This document shows positions 41,548 to 49,886 of a stretch of 64,000 nt of DNA, in pieces; position 1 is the stretch's first letter; every line of letters begins with the position of its first letter. Both the position numbers and the translations under genes were made by a program. The notes under the pieces were generated by a model, which was not told where the DNA came from, did no database searches, and saw nothing but the letters and a program-made list of their open reading frames with translations. The DNA is from Salibacterium lacus. Its GTDB lineage: Bacteria > Bacillota > Bacilli > Bacillales > Marinococcaceae. Location: positions 186,001 to 250,000 of the forward strand of contig NZ_JBHUML010000006.1 of NCBI RefSeq assembly GCF_042684865.1, given 5' to 3'.

Positions 41548-42315
41548 ATGAAAACATTACTTAAGTATGCCTTATTTGTGATAGCTGTCAGCTTCGTACT
41601 AGCAGGATGCGGGCAAGGGTCCGATTCAAATGGGGAATCGGCATCCGAATCGGAAACCGAAGAAACTTCCGGAAGCACTGTAGACAGCGAATCTTCACCA
41701 GAAGAAAGTCCCCATGACCACAGTCACAATCACAGTCATGATCGTGATCATGAGCACAGCCACAGCATGAGTGAAGAGGAGCAGGAAATTTACGATGGCT
41801 GGTTTGAAGACAATCAGGTGAAAGACCGGTCCCTGTCCGACTGGGAAGGTGACTGGCAGTCCGTGTATCCTTACCTGCAGGACGGCACCCTTGATGAAGT
41901 GTTCTCCTATAAAGCAGAAGAAGGAGAGAAAACGGCGGAAGGGTATAAAGAATACTACACCAAAGGATACAAAACGGACGTGGACCGGATCGTTATCGAC
42001 GGGCAAACCGTGACATTCCATGAAAACGGGGAAAAAATGTCTGCGGAGTATGCCTATGACGGCTACGAAATCTTGGAATACGAAGCAGGAAACAGAGGCG
42101 TCCGCTATATCTTTCAAAAAGAGGAGAACGTCGGCGAAGCTCCCACCTACATTCAGTTCAGTGACCACGGCATCGCCCCGAAAGATGCGTACCACTACCA
42201 TCTCTACTGGGGAGACGACCGCGGTGCGCTGCTTGAAGAAGTGACCCACTGGCCTACGTATTATCCGTCCGATTTAAGTGGAGAGGAAATTGTTGAGGAA
42301 ATGAAAGCACACTAG
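41548..42315 (+). CDS. ZinT-domain zinc-binding lipoprotein
   Basis: About 255 residues. Signal peptide with lipobox LAGC, a Ser/Glu-rich linker, a histidine-rich zinc-collecting stretch (HDHSHNHSHDRDHEHSHS near residue 55), then a ZinT/AdcA-II C-terminal-like domain (YDGWFEDNQVKDRSLSDWEG at its start; DAYHYHLYWGDD with His ligands near the end). It scavenges zinc outside the membrane and may hand it to a ZnuA/AdcA transporter not encoded here; similar to B. subtilis YrpE. ATG 41548 follows AGGAGGGG. A perfect Zur box is directly upstream. Confidence 0.9.
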   Translation: MKTLLKYALFVIAVSFVLAGCGQGSDSNGESASESETEETSGSTVDSESSPEESPHDHSHNHSHDRDHEHSHSMSEEEQEIYDGWFEDNQVKDRSLSDWEGDWQSVYPYLQDGTLDEVFSYKAEEGEKTAEGYKEYYTKGYKTDVDRIVIDGQTVTFHENGEKMSAEYAYDGYEILEYEAGNRGVRYIFQKEENVGEAPTYIQFSDHGIAPKDAYHYHLYWGDDRGALLEEVTHWPTYYPSDLSGEEIVEEMKAH

Positions 42316-42334
42316 AAGGTGAATGCGATAAGGA

Positions 42335-42367
42335 ACGGAGCGGGGAACTAATCCCGCTCCGTCTTTT
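42335..42367 (+). terminator. Terminator of the ZinT-like gene
   Basis: ACGGAGCGGG pairs perfectly with CCCGCTCCGT, loop GAACTAAT, then CTTTTA. The terminator after bglH (47252-47292) has nearly the same sequence, and each is followed by a 21-bp-repeat array. Confidence 0.88.
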
Positions 42368-42370
42368 ATG

Positions 42371-42530
42371 TTGGCTGGTAAATCCGCATATTCGGCTTGT
42401 ATATCTTCTTACTTGGCATGTAAATGAGCCTATTTGGCTTGTAAGAAAGGACTCGGCAGGTATTACCCTCAGCTTGGCAGGTAAATCACGGTATTTGGCA
42501 TGTAAACGGCAGAGTTTGGCTGGTACACTC
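42371..42530. repeat. 21-bp-phased GGCnnGTA array, copy 1
   Basis: Eight degenerate units begin with GGC(A/T)(T/G)GTA, usually preceded by TT. Unit starts: 42373, 42394, 42415, 42436, 42455, 42476, 42497, 42518, giving steps 21, 21, 21, 19, 21, 21, 21. Between boxes the sequence varies. A homologous array with the same steps follows bglH at 47296-47455. The 19-base step breaks any reading frame, so it is not a peptide repeat. Located between the ZinT terminator and the licT leader; 42531-42690 shows nothing else recognisable apart from the likely licT promoter region. Confidence 0.85.
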
Positions 42531-42696
42531 CCTTTTAAGGCTTACAGCCACCGGGAATTCTCGAAAAACAGCACCAGTATCCATCGTTTGAATCGGTGTC
42601 GTGTCCATCTAATTGTTCCAGCATTTCTTTACCATTGACAGGACTAATGCCTTATGATTAAATATTAAATAACCGCTTACAAAAATAGGATCACTT

Positions 42697-42726
42697 AGGA
42701 TTGTAACTGTTCAGCAGGCAAAACCT
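42697..42726 (+). promoter_or_regulatory. RAT (ribonucleic antiterminator) upstream of licT
   Basis: AGGATTGTAACTGTTCAGCA, continuing with GGCAAAACCT, is a 30-base LicT/SacY-type RAT. It overlaps the 5' arm of the following terminator; LicT binding would prevent that hairpin. Confidence 0.92.
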
Positions 42727-42776
42727 AAATTTTTTCATACGCCTCAGGTGCAGTATGGATAAATTTAGGTTTTTTA
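42724..42776 (+). terminator. LicT-controlled leader terminator before licT
   Basis: CCTAAATTT...CATAC pairs with GTATG...AAATTTAGG, then TTTTTT. It shares its first bases with the end of the RAT, the standard mutually exclusive arrangement. Confidence 0.88.
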
Positions 42777-42808
42777 TTTGCTGCAAGAAAGAAAAAAGGA
42801 CGGTCCTT

Positions 42809-43660
42809 ATGAAGATTAAGAAAGTGTACAACAATAATGTCATATTGACCGAGAACGAACAGGGACAGGAGATGGTCGTCATGGGACGGGGGCTCGCTTT
42901 CGGGCAGCAGAAGGGAGACGTAGTCCATGACGATAAAGTAGAGAAAACGTTCGTTTTGGAAGACCACGCGGTATCGGAGAAGCTGGCGGAGCTTCTAAAA
43001 GATGTTCCGGAGAAGTTTCTGGAACTGTCAGAACAGATTATATCCATGGCCAAGCAGGAACTGGGCGTTAAACTGGATGATTATCTGTATGTTGCCTTGA
43101 CCGACCATTTAAACTTCGCCCTCCACCGGCATAAACAAGGACTTCGTCTGCAGAATGCACTTTCCTGGGAGATCCGAAAGTATTACCGGGCAGAATTTGA
43201 CGTAGCCCTGAAAGCGCTTGATATCATTCGGGAAGAAACGGGAATGGAACTTGAAGAAGATGAAGCGGCGTCCATCACCCTTCACCTCGTTAACAGCCAG
43301 ATGTCGGGAGAAAAGCTGGATTCCATCGTACAGGTTGTAACGATAGTGAATGACCTGCTGACGATTGTGAAGTACCACTTCGGTATTGAACTGGATGAAA
43401 AATCACTGAATTACGAGCGGTTTGTCACTCATCTGCGCTTCTTTGCCTGGCGTCTGATCCGGAATGAACGGGCAAGCTACGACACGGGAGACGATTTTCT
43501 TTTCAACCAAGTGAAACAGCAGTACCGTCAAGCCTATGAATGTAGCCGCAAAATGGCAGCTTACGTGGAAAACACGTATGAATGGACGGTTTCCAAAGAC
43601 GAAATGATTTATCTTACCGTTCACGTGCACCGGGTGACATCCCGGGCCACAATGGAATAA
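42809..43660 (+). CDS. licT: BglG-family antiterminator LicT
   Basis: A 283-residue transcriptional antiterminator. The N-terminal RNA-binding CAT domain starts MKIKKVYNNNVILTENEQGQ; two PTS regulation domains follow with conserved histidines in DHLNFALHRHKQG (PRD1) and VTHLRFFAWRL, VHVHRVTS (PRD2). Phosphorylation by the beta-glucoside EII and by HPr sets its dimeric activity, giving induction by beta-glucosides and catabolite control. ATG 42809 after AAAGGA; the in-frame ATG at 42755 lies inside the leader terminator. Controls two RAT/terminator pairs, one before itself and one before bglP. Confidence 0.94.
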   Translation: MKIKKVYNNNVILTENEQGQEMVVMGRGLAFGQQKGDVVHDDKVEKTFVLEDHAVSEKLAELLKDVPEKFLELSEQIISMAKQELGVKLDDYLYVALTDHLNFALHRHKQGLRLQNALSWEIRKYYRAEFDVALKALDIIREETGMELEEDEAASITLHLVNSQMSGEKLDSIVQVVTIVNDLLTIVKYHFGIELDEKSLNYERFVTHLRFFAWRLIRNERASYDTGDDFLFNQVKQQYRQAYECSRKMAAYVENTYEWTVSKDEMIYLTVHVHRVTSRATME

Positions 43661-43672
43661 CGAGAAATAATC

Positions 43673-43702
43673 AGGATTGTAACTGAGCAGCAGGCAAAAC
43701 CT
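43673..43702 (+). promoter_or_regulatory. RAT upstream of bglP
   Basis: AGGATTGTAACTGAGCAGCA, continuing GGCAAAACCT; differs from the first RAT in only a few loop bases. Confidence 0.93.
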
Positions 43703-43768
43703 GAGTTGAACTCCACGCAGAAGACGCATGTGTCTGTTTTCTGCGTGGACTCAGCTCAGGTTTTTTTA
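43700..43768 (+). terminator. LicT-controlled terminator before bglP
   Basis: CCTGAGTTGA...CCACGCAGAA pairs with TTCTGCGTGG...CTCAGG in a long stem, followed by seven T. Overlaps the RAT by three bases. Confidence 0.9.
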
Positions 43769-43800
43769 TTTTCATATAGATTAGAAAGGGGAGAATTGTC

Positions 43801-45690
43801 ATGAAAAAAGATTTCGAATCGCTCGCCGGTTCCATTATTGAAAACGTCGGCGGCGAAGAGAACGTGCAGTCTGTGTATCACTGTGCCACCAGGCTCCGTT
43901 TCAGACTGCATGACAATGAGAAAGCGGACAAACAGACGGTGGATGATCTGGAAGGTGTTCTTCAGGTCGTGGAAAGCGGCGGTCAGTTCCAGGTTGTTAT
44001 CGGCAACGAAGTGTCCGATGTGTACAAAGCCATTACAAAAACAACAAGTCTTGGAGAAGAAAGCAGCGGCGGTGGCGGAAATGAAGAAAAAGGAAGTTTG
44101 TTCAACCGCGCCATCGATATTATCGCCGGTATTTTCACTCCGATTCTCGGGGCACTTGCCGGTGCCGGGATCTTTAAGGGACTGCTTGCTGTTCTGGAGT
44201 CCACCAACCTGCTTGCCACCGACAGCGGCACGTATCAGATTCTGAATGCGGCGTCAGACAGCTTGTTTTACTTTCTTCCATTTTTGCTTGCCGTAACCGC
44301 GGCACGAAAATTTGAAGGCGATCCCTATGTTGCTCTTGTTATTGCGGGTGCGTTATTCTACCCCGACCTGATTACGTTCGGTGAGGAACAAGGAACAATG
44401 TCGTTTCTCGGCATCCCGGTCATCATGGCAGATTACTCCACGTCGGTGATTCCGATATTAATTTCCATTTATATTATGTCGAAGTTTCAAGGTGTGCTGA
44501 ATAACTGGCTGCATTCCAGCATCCGGATGTTTTTCACACCGCTCATTCTGCTTCTGGTCATGGTACCGTTAACCTTGGCAGCGTTCGGCCCGGTTGGTAC
44601 AGTGATCAGCGGATGGCTCGCGGATGGATATACGTTTGTATTTGATCTCAGTCCTGTTATCGCTGGTATCATCATGGGTGTTTTCTGGCAGGTTCTTGTC
44701 ATCTTCGGTCTGCACTGGGGATTTGTTCCGATTGGTATCAACAATATTTCCGTATACGGGGAAGACACCTTTTCAGCAATCATTGCCCCGGCTGTGTTTG
44801 CCCAGGCCGGCGCCGCTCTCGGCGTATGGCTGAAAACAAGACAGACCGGCGTAAAAGCTATCGCCGGACCAGCTGCCATTTCCGGTCTGTTCGGAGTCAC
44901 GGAGCCGGCCATTTACGGGATTAACCTGCGATATAAGCGCCCGTTTGTACTCGGCGCTGCAGCAGGCGGTGCCGGCGGTGCCATCGTCGGTTTGTCCGGT
45001 GCTACTGCTCTTGCCGTCGGTCTGCCGGGTCTTACAACCCTTCCTATTTATTTCGGAGAAGGGTTCGCCCTCTTCTGCGTAGCGATCGCCGTGTCATTTG
45101 TTCTGGCTGCCATTTTGACCTATTTCTTCGGGTACAGCGATGCAAGAGACGGGGAACCGGAAGAAGATGCTGGAAGCACCACGTCCGGCAGTCAGGATAT
45201 AGATGTAACGACACCTTCTGCGGCCGGTAGTGAATCACAGCACACGATAAGCAGTCCGCTGGAAGGCGCTGTCATTCCCCTTGGAGAAGTGAATGATGCA
45301 GCCTTTTCTTCCGAAGCTCTGGGTAAAGGTGTTGCCGTGATTCCTGTAAGTGGAAAACTATATGCGCCGGCGGACGGCACCATCAGTACCGTCTTCCCGA
45401 CCAAGCATGCATACGGCCTGACGACAGAAGCCGGTGTTGAAATCCTCATGCATATCGGACTGGACACGGTACAATTGGATGGACAGCATTTCACGTCCCA
45501 CGTGCAGCAGGACCAGGTCGTGAAAAAAGGCGAACTGCTTGCAGAGTTTGATGTAGAAGGCATCAAGGACAGCGGCTTTGACATCGCTACGCCGGTTATT
45601 ATTACAAACAGCGGCAATTACTACGATGTACTCGGCGATACCGACGGCAACGTCACGCCCGGCGATCCCATACTTTCGATTATACGCTGA
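43801..45690 (+). CDS. bglP: Beta-glucoside-specific PTS enzyme IIBCA
   Basis: A 629-residue phosphotransferase permease with domains in the order IIB-IIC-IIA. IIB phosphocysteine in VYHCATRLRFRL (about residue 27); IIC membrane domain roughly 100-450 with the GITEP-like loop GLFGVTEPAIYGINLRYKRP; glucose-type IIA from about 480 with active histidine in VEILMHIGLDTVQLDG. It takes up and phosphorylates aryl- or oligo-beta-glucosides using PEP. GAAAGGGGAG precedes the ATG. Expression depends on LicT through the upstream RAT, and the permease in turn inactivates LicT when no substrate is present. Confidence 0.95.
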   Translation: MKKDFESLAGSIIENVGGEENVQSVYHCATRLRFRLHDNEKADKQTVDDLEGVLQVVESGGQFQVVIGNEVSDVYKAITKTTSLGEESSGGGGNEEKGSLFNRAIDIIAGIFTPILGALAGAGIFKGLLAVLESTNLLATDSGTYQILNAASDSLFYFLPFLLAVTAARKFEGDPYVALVIAGALFYPDLITFGEEQGTMSFLGIPVIMADYSTSVIPILISIYIMSKFQGVLNNWLHSSIRMFFTPLILLLVMVPLTLAAFGPVGTVISGWLADGYTFVFDLSPVIAGIIMGVFWQVLVIFGLHWGFVPIGINNISVYGEDTFSAIIAPAVFAQAGAALGVWLKTRQTGVKAIAGPAAISGLFGVTEPAIYGINLRYKRPFVLGAAAGGAGGAIVGLSGATALAVGLPGLTTLPIYFGEGFALFCVAIAVSFVLAAILTYFFGYSDARDGEPEEDAGSTTSGSQDIDVTTPSAAGSESQHTISSPLEGAVIPLGEVNDAAFSSEALGKGVAVIPVSGKLYAPADGTISTVFPTKHAYGLTTEAGVEILMHIGLDTVQLDGQHFTSHVQQDQVVKKGELLAEFDVEGIKDSGFDIATPVIITNSGNYYDVLGDTDGNVTPGDPILSIIR

Positions 45691-45763
45691 ATGACTTGCA
45701 GGCCCGTGCCGGCCTCAACCGGTTGGCGCGGCTGCCTGTTTACTACTATAAAGGAGTGAGTGA

Positions 45764-47239
45764 ATGATGACATTTCAACCACAGTTTCCACAGGGATTTC
45801 TATGGGGCGGGGCCACATCAGCCAACCAGGTGGAAGGCGCCTACAACCTTGGAGGCAAAGGACTATCGACTGCTGATGTTGTGGAATTCGTAGAACCGGA
45901 AGATCGGACAAGCATGAAGATTCCATTTCCAAGCCTCGATGAGATCCAGCGCGTTCTTGACACCGAAAACGACCGAGTCTTCCCGAAACGGTTCGGTATC
46001 GACTTTTACCATAACTACAAAGAAGACATTGCGTTGATGAAAGAGCTCGGCTTTAAAACGTTCCGGATTTCCATCGGCTGGGCACGTATCTTCCCGACCG
46101 GTGTGGAATCAGAGCCGAATGAAGAAGGCCTCGCTTTTTACGACAACGTCTTTGATGAAATGCAAAAACACGGAATTGAGCCGCTCGTGACATTATCCCA
46201 TTATGAAATCCCGCTTCACCTTTCCCGCGAATACGGTGGATTTTACAGTCGTGACGTCGTCGATTATTTTGTTCATTATGCGAGAACCGTCTTTCAGCGT
46301 TATAAAGATAAAGTGAAATACTGGATCACCTTTAATGAAATCAATTCGCTTTTAATGGCCCCTTATATCGGTACAGGCCTGGTGCAGGATTTTGTACCGG
46401 AAGGACGACTGCTCGAGGCAAAGTATCAGGCAGCGCACCATCAGCTCGTGGCCAATGCCAAAGCCATTGAAGCCTGCCACCGCATCATTCCGGACGCAAG
46501 CATCGGCTGCATGGTAATCGGCATGATCAATTATCCGAACAGTCCGCACCCGGAAGACGCATCCGCGGCGCACAATGACATGCAGAAAACGTTCTTTTTC
46601 ACGGATGTCTTCACCCGCGGCAGTTATCCGTTCTACATGAAGCGTTTCTTCGCCGAACATGATATCCATATTAAGATGGAACTCGGAGATGAGCGGCTGC
46701 TCCGCGAAAACACTGTCGACTTCATCCCGTTCAGCTACTATATGTCAGGAGTCTCCGCCCGTCCGGAACAAGGTGGCGAGAAAGCCGGCGGCAACCTGAT
46801 TTCAGGGCTCAAAAACCCGTATCTCGAAGCATCGGACTGGGGCTGGCAGATTGATCCGGTCGGTCTGCGCACCCTGCTGAACATGTTCTATGAACGCTAC
46901 GAAAAGCCATTGTTCATTGTAGAAAATGGACTTGGCGCCTTTGATAAAGTAGAAGAAGACGGCAGCGTTCACGATCCGTACCGTATCGATTATCTTGCCA
47001 GTCATATTGAACAGATGAAAGAAGCGGTCGGCGATGGTGTGGATCTCTGGGGCTACACCACATGGGGACCGATTGATCTTGTCAGCTTCTCCACCTCCGA
47101 AATGTCGAAGCGCTACGGCTTCATCTATGTGGACCAGGACGATTACGGCAGCGGCAGCTTAAAACGTTCGAAGAAGGACAGCTTTTCCTGGTACCAGAAA
47201 GTCATCGCCACGAACGGTGAAGACCTGTCCTCCTCCTAA
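45764..47239 (+). CDS. bglH: 6-phospho-beta-glucosidase (GH1)
   Basis: A 491-residue glycoside hydrolase family 1 enzyme that cleaves the phosphorylated beta-glucosides delivered by BglP. N-terminal signature FPQGFLWGGATSANQVEGAY; acid/base Glu in WITFNEINS; nucleophile Glu in LFIVENGLGAFD; phosphate-binding Ser/Lys/Tyr near SKRYGFIYVDQDD, the end typical of phospho-glucosidases. GGAGTGAGTGA precedes ATG 45764 (a second ATG follows directly). Last gene of licT-bglP-bglH, closed by a strong terminator. Confidence 0.95.
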   Translation: MMTFQPQFPQGFLWGGATSANQVEGAYNLGGKGLSTADVVEFVEPEDRTSMKIPFPSLDEIQRVLDTENDRVFPKRFGIDFYHNYKEDIALMKELGFKTFRISIGWARIFPTGVESEPNEEGLAFYDNVFDEMQKHGIEPLVTLSHYEIPLHLSREYGGFYSRDVVDYFVHYARTVFQRYKDKVKYWITFNEINSLLMAPYIGTGLVQDFVPEGRLLEAKYQAAHHQLVANAKAIEACHRIIPDASIGCMVIGMINYPNSPHPEDASAAHNDMQKTFFFTDVFTRGSYPFYMKRFFAEHDIHIKMELGDERLLRENTVDFIPFSYYMSGVSARPEQGGEKAGGNLISGLKNPYLEASDWGWQIDPVGLRTLLNMFYERYEKPLFIVENGLGAFDKVEEDGSVHDPYRIDYLASHIEQMKEAVGDGVDLWGYTTWGPIDLVSFSTSEMSKRYGFIYVDQDDYGSGSLKRSKKDSFSWYQKVIATNGEDLSSS

Positions 47240-47251
47240 GATGTAAATGCA

Positions 47252-47292
47252 AAAAGACGGAGCCCGGGACGTAATCCCGCTCCGTCTTTTTT
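47252..47292 (+). terminator. Terminator of the bgl operon
   Basis: AAAGACGGAGC...GGG pairs with CCC...GCTCCGTCTTT and a run of T follows. Near-identical core to the terminator at 42335. Confidence 0.9.
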
Positions 47293-47295
47293 GCG

Positions 47296-47455
47296 TTGGC
47301 ATGTAAACCCGCACATTCGGCCGGTATTTCTTCTTACTTGGCTTGTAAGCGAGCATAGTTGGCATGTAAGAAAGGATTCGGATCGTATGGCCCTCCACTT
47401 GGCTCGTAAATCACGGCATTTGGCATGTAAACAGCAGAGTTCGGTCGATATATAC
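47296..47455. repeat. 21-bp-phased GGCnnGTA array, copy 2
   Basis: Eight units start at 47298, 47319, 47340, 47361, 47380, 47401, 47422 and 47443: steps 21, 21, 21, 19, 21, 21, 21, the same as copy 1. Best-conserved unit TTGGCATGTAAA; unit 5 (GGATCGTA) and unit 8 (GGTCGATA) are the most degenerate. Spacer bases also align unit by unit with copy 1 (for example AAATCACGG in unit 6, AAGAAAGGA in unit 4), so the two arrays are homologous. The stretch 47456-47786 to the IS end shows no gene. Confidence 0.85.
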
Positions 47456-47786
47456 ACTTTTTTGAATCTCCAGCAGCCAGGGTTATCCTTCACGCTCCTC
47501 TATTATTAGACGGAAGTCACGCCTTGAGCAGCCTCATCTTCTTTTGTTACCAACTGTTCCATTCTCTTAAAAAGACAAGTCCGCCTTCTCTACACATCTG
47601 ACTGGAAACGTGCACAAAAGAGAAACCTGTCACTAATCAGCACTCTGATTTTCTTAAAATCCACTCCTCCATTACTTTCTATAAACCTTTTAATGAACAT
47701 CACACAAAAATAGATTGTACTGTTATTCATTTCATTCTGTACATATCCTGAATCCGTGATGATATCTTTCGACATACCCTTCAAAA

Positions 47787-49260
47787 CCTTGATAAAATAG
47801 GCGGTAAGATCCTATTCATCTTATTGAATGAATGCACCCGGAAGGTGAAAAAATGAAACGTCGATTTGATATCCAATGAACGGATGATTATATTATATCT
47901 GCCAGTGGACTTCTCTTGATAGGGGAACTCCTTCAATCCTTGAACTTACATAAACGTCTCCATTTCTTATCCATGCCCGGCTTAACATCGTCGGCCGCCA
48001 TTTCCCATGGCGATGTCGTATACAGCTATCTCGGCCTTCTCTCTCAGGGGAAAAATGATTTTGACTGGATAGAAGAATCCCGCGGTGATGTGTTTTTTCA
48101 ACAATCCCTCGGTCTTCAGGGAGTTCCGTCTTCCCCGACATTACGGCAGCGTTTCAATCAGCTGGCGCAGCATCCGGAAACCCTCCCGTTGATATGGGAG
48201 GAAAACACCCGATTTTTAAAACAACGGTCGTCTTCGCTTACTCCGACAGTTGTATCAACCGATACAACGCAGAAGGCGGACAATCTGTCTCTTCTTCCTC
48301 TTGATGTGGATCATTCTCCCTTTGATAACAGTGGAACCAAAAAAGAAGGCGTTCGTTTCACGTATAAAAAGGTCGAAGGCTATAATCCTGCTTTTGCTTA
48401 CCTTGGAGAAGAAGGACACCTCGTCTATGCCCAGCTGCATGAAGGGAACGAGCATGTGCAGAAAAGCATGCCGGAGGTTCTTCAACAGGCTTTGACTTCG
48501 GCCGGAGAGATTACATCGGAACGACTTTGTGTCCGTATGGATGGAGGAAATGATGCTAAAGAAAACTTGAAGCTGTGTGACGATCATGGCGCCGATTTTA
48601 TTGTCAAACGAAACCCGCGCCGGGAATCCCCTGAAGCATGGCTGGCTCATGCTGAACAACACGGAACGGCTTCAAAGCCCCGTGAAGGAAAGACCATTTA
48701 TACCGGTCGTGTTTCGGTCCCCGATGTTTTAGAAGAGCGTACGGTCTATCAAGTCTACCGTCTCGTGGTACGAACTATTATGAAAGACGGACAGATCAAC
48801 ATGTTCCCGGATATTGATTTCCAGAGTTTCTGGACATCGCTGGACCTTCCGCCGGAAACCATTATCGATTTGTATAAGCAGCATGGCACGTGCGAGCAAT
48901 TCCACAGCGAGTTGAAAACCGATATGGATTTAGAAAGGTTCCCATCGGGAACGTTCGCAACGAACGCGCTTGTGCTGGCTCTTGGATCCCTGGCTTATAA
49001 TCTGCTTCGTTCTATTGGTCAGGATGTCCTGGGCGGCAGTGATTTTCCTGTTTCCAAAAACGTCTTCCGACAACGATTAAAAACAGTTATCCAGCACATG
49101 ATTTTATTTGCTGCACGTATGGTCCGCCATGCGCGAGGGCGGTATCTATCCATATTCCGCGGCCATCCATGGAAAGACTGTTTGATCCGTTTATTCCATC
49201 GGTATACCCCTACATAAAAAGACAACGTGCCCTCTTTTGCTTAAGCCTGTCTTATCGATG
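47787..49260. mobile_element. IS1380-like insertion sequence, probably inactive
   Basis: One transposase frame flanked by imperfect inverted repeats: left CCTTGATAAAATAGGCGGTA (from 47787) and right, on the minus strand, CATCGATAAGACAGGCTTAA (from 49260). They share GATAA-A-AGGC. Boundaries are approximate and no target-site duplication was identified. The transposase carries a premature stop. It lies downstream of the second repeat array. Confidence 0.7.
47853..49217 (+). pseudogene. IS1380-family transposase, interrupted by an early stop
   Basis: From ATG 47853 (after GGAAGGTGA) the frame reads MKRRFDIQ, then TGA at 47877-47879, then TDDYIISASGLLLIGELLQS and continues intact to 49217. The whole frame is about 454 codons, normal for IS1380 transposases. 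DDE-type landmarks are visible: VVSTDTTQKADNLSLLPLD, RMDGGNDAKENLKLC and HGTCEQFHSELKTDMDLERF with the final glutamate. Restart at the TTG 47916 would lose about 20 residues. A single nonsense change (for example from TGG) best explains the stop; the rest looks fresh. Confidence 0.8.
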
Positions 49261-49330
49261 AGCGAACCTATAGAAACCCTGTAGGTTTCTTTGTGTTGCT
49301 GCAAAAGCACCCTTTTCTAAAGAGAAGAAA

Positions 49331-49470
49331 ACGAAGGCAGGAGCGGAAGGCGGCGCTTCCAGCGGGAAGAGCAGCAGCCGAAGATCCTATCAAACGGCGG
49401 TTTTTCCGTTTGATATAGCTGAGGCGCTGCCCGCGGAAAACGTCCGCCTGCAGCGTATGCTTCTTTGCCT
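49331..49470. repeat. Structured intergenic repeat, copy 1
   Basis: Core CAGCGGGAAGAGCAGCAGCC, GAAGATC, a variable hairpin (TATCAAACGG/CCGTTTGATA), AGCTGAGGCGCTGCCCGCGG. Pairings: GCGGG/CCCGC, GCAGC/GCTGC, GCC/GGC, central hairpin, and outer GGCGG/CCGCC. It shares all invariant segments with 56997-57123 but with different bases in the paired arms. No coding potential. Found in the gene-free stretch 49261-49886, which otherwise holds only an AT-rich segment and the promoter region of the BCCT gene. Confidence 0.75.
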
Positions 49471-49886
49471 CCAGCGTATTCCTAAAGTAGAAACGAGTTA
49501 TAGATATAGAACGGAACCTCACTCCAACAATAACCCTCTTTATCACGGATTCAGGCATATTTTTATATTACTATTTATATTCGAATTTAAATTATTTTAC
49601 ATATAAATTCAATAAAAGGGTTCGATACATTCATTTTGTAAAAAAAATATTTAACTTTTTTAAATTTATGAATCCCCCTTCATGAGCGTACTCAGAGAGT
49701 TTTTTCCCCGGTGTTAAGGGGATGAGGGGTGTTGAAAAATCACAAGGTTATTATTACGATTAAAATTATTGCATGCACAACAAGGAATGGCACGTCCGTC
49801 ATCATAGTCCTTGAAGATTTATTTTTTGTGAGCAGTTCCGAAACATTCCAAAAATGAAATAATAAATCAAAGTAAGAGGTGAAAGT

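Noticed and set aside
42371..42530. Reading the repeat arrays as a CRISPR array
   Set aside because: Units of 21 bp with only about 8 conserved bases, no identical repeats, no spacers of constant unique type and no cas genes.
47236..47493. Minus-strand 85-codon frame through array 2 as a seven-residue-repeat protein
   Set aside because: The 19-base unit disrupts the frame, copy 1 has no equivalent frame, and no ribosome-binding site is present.
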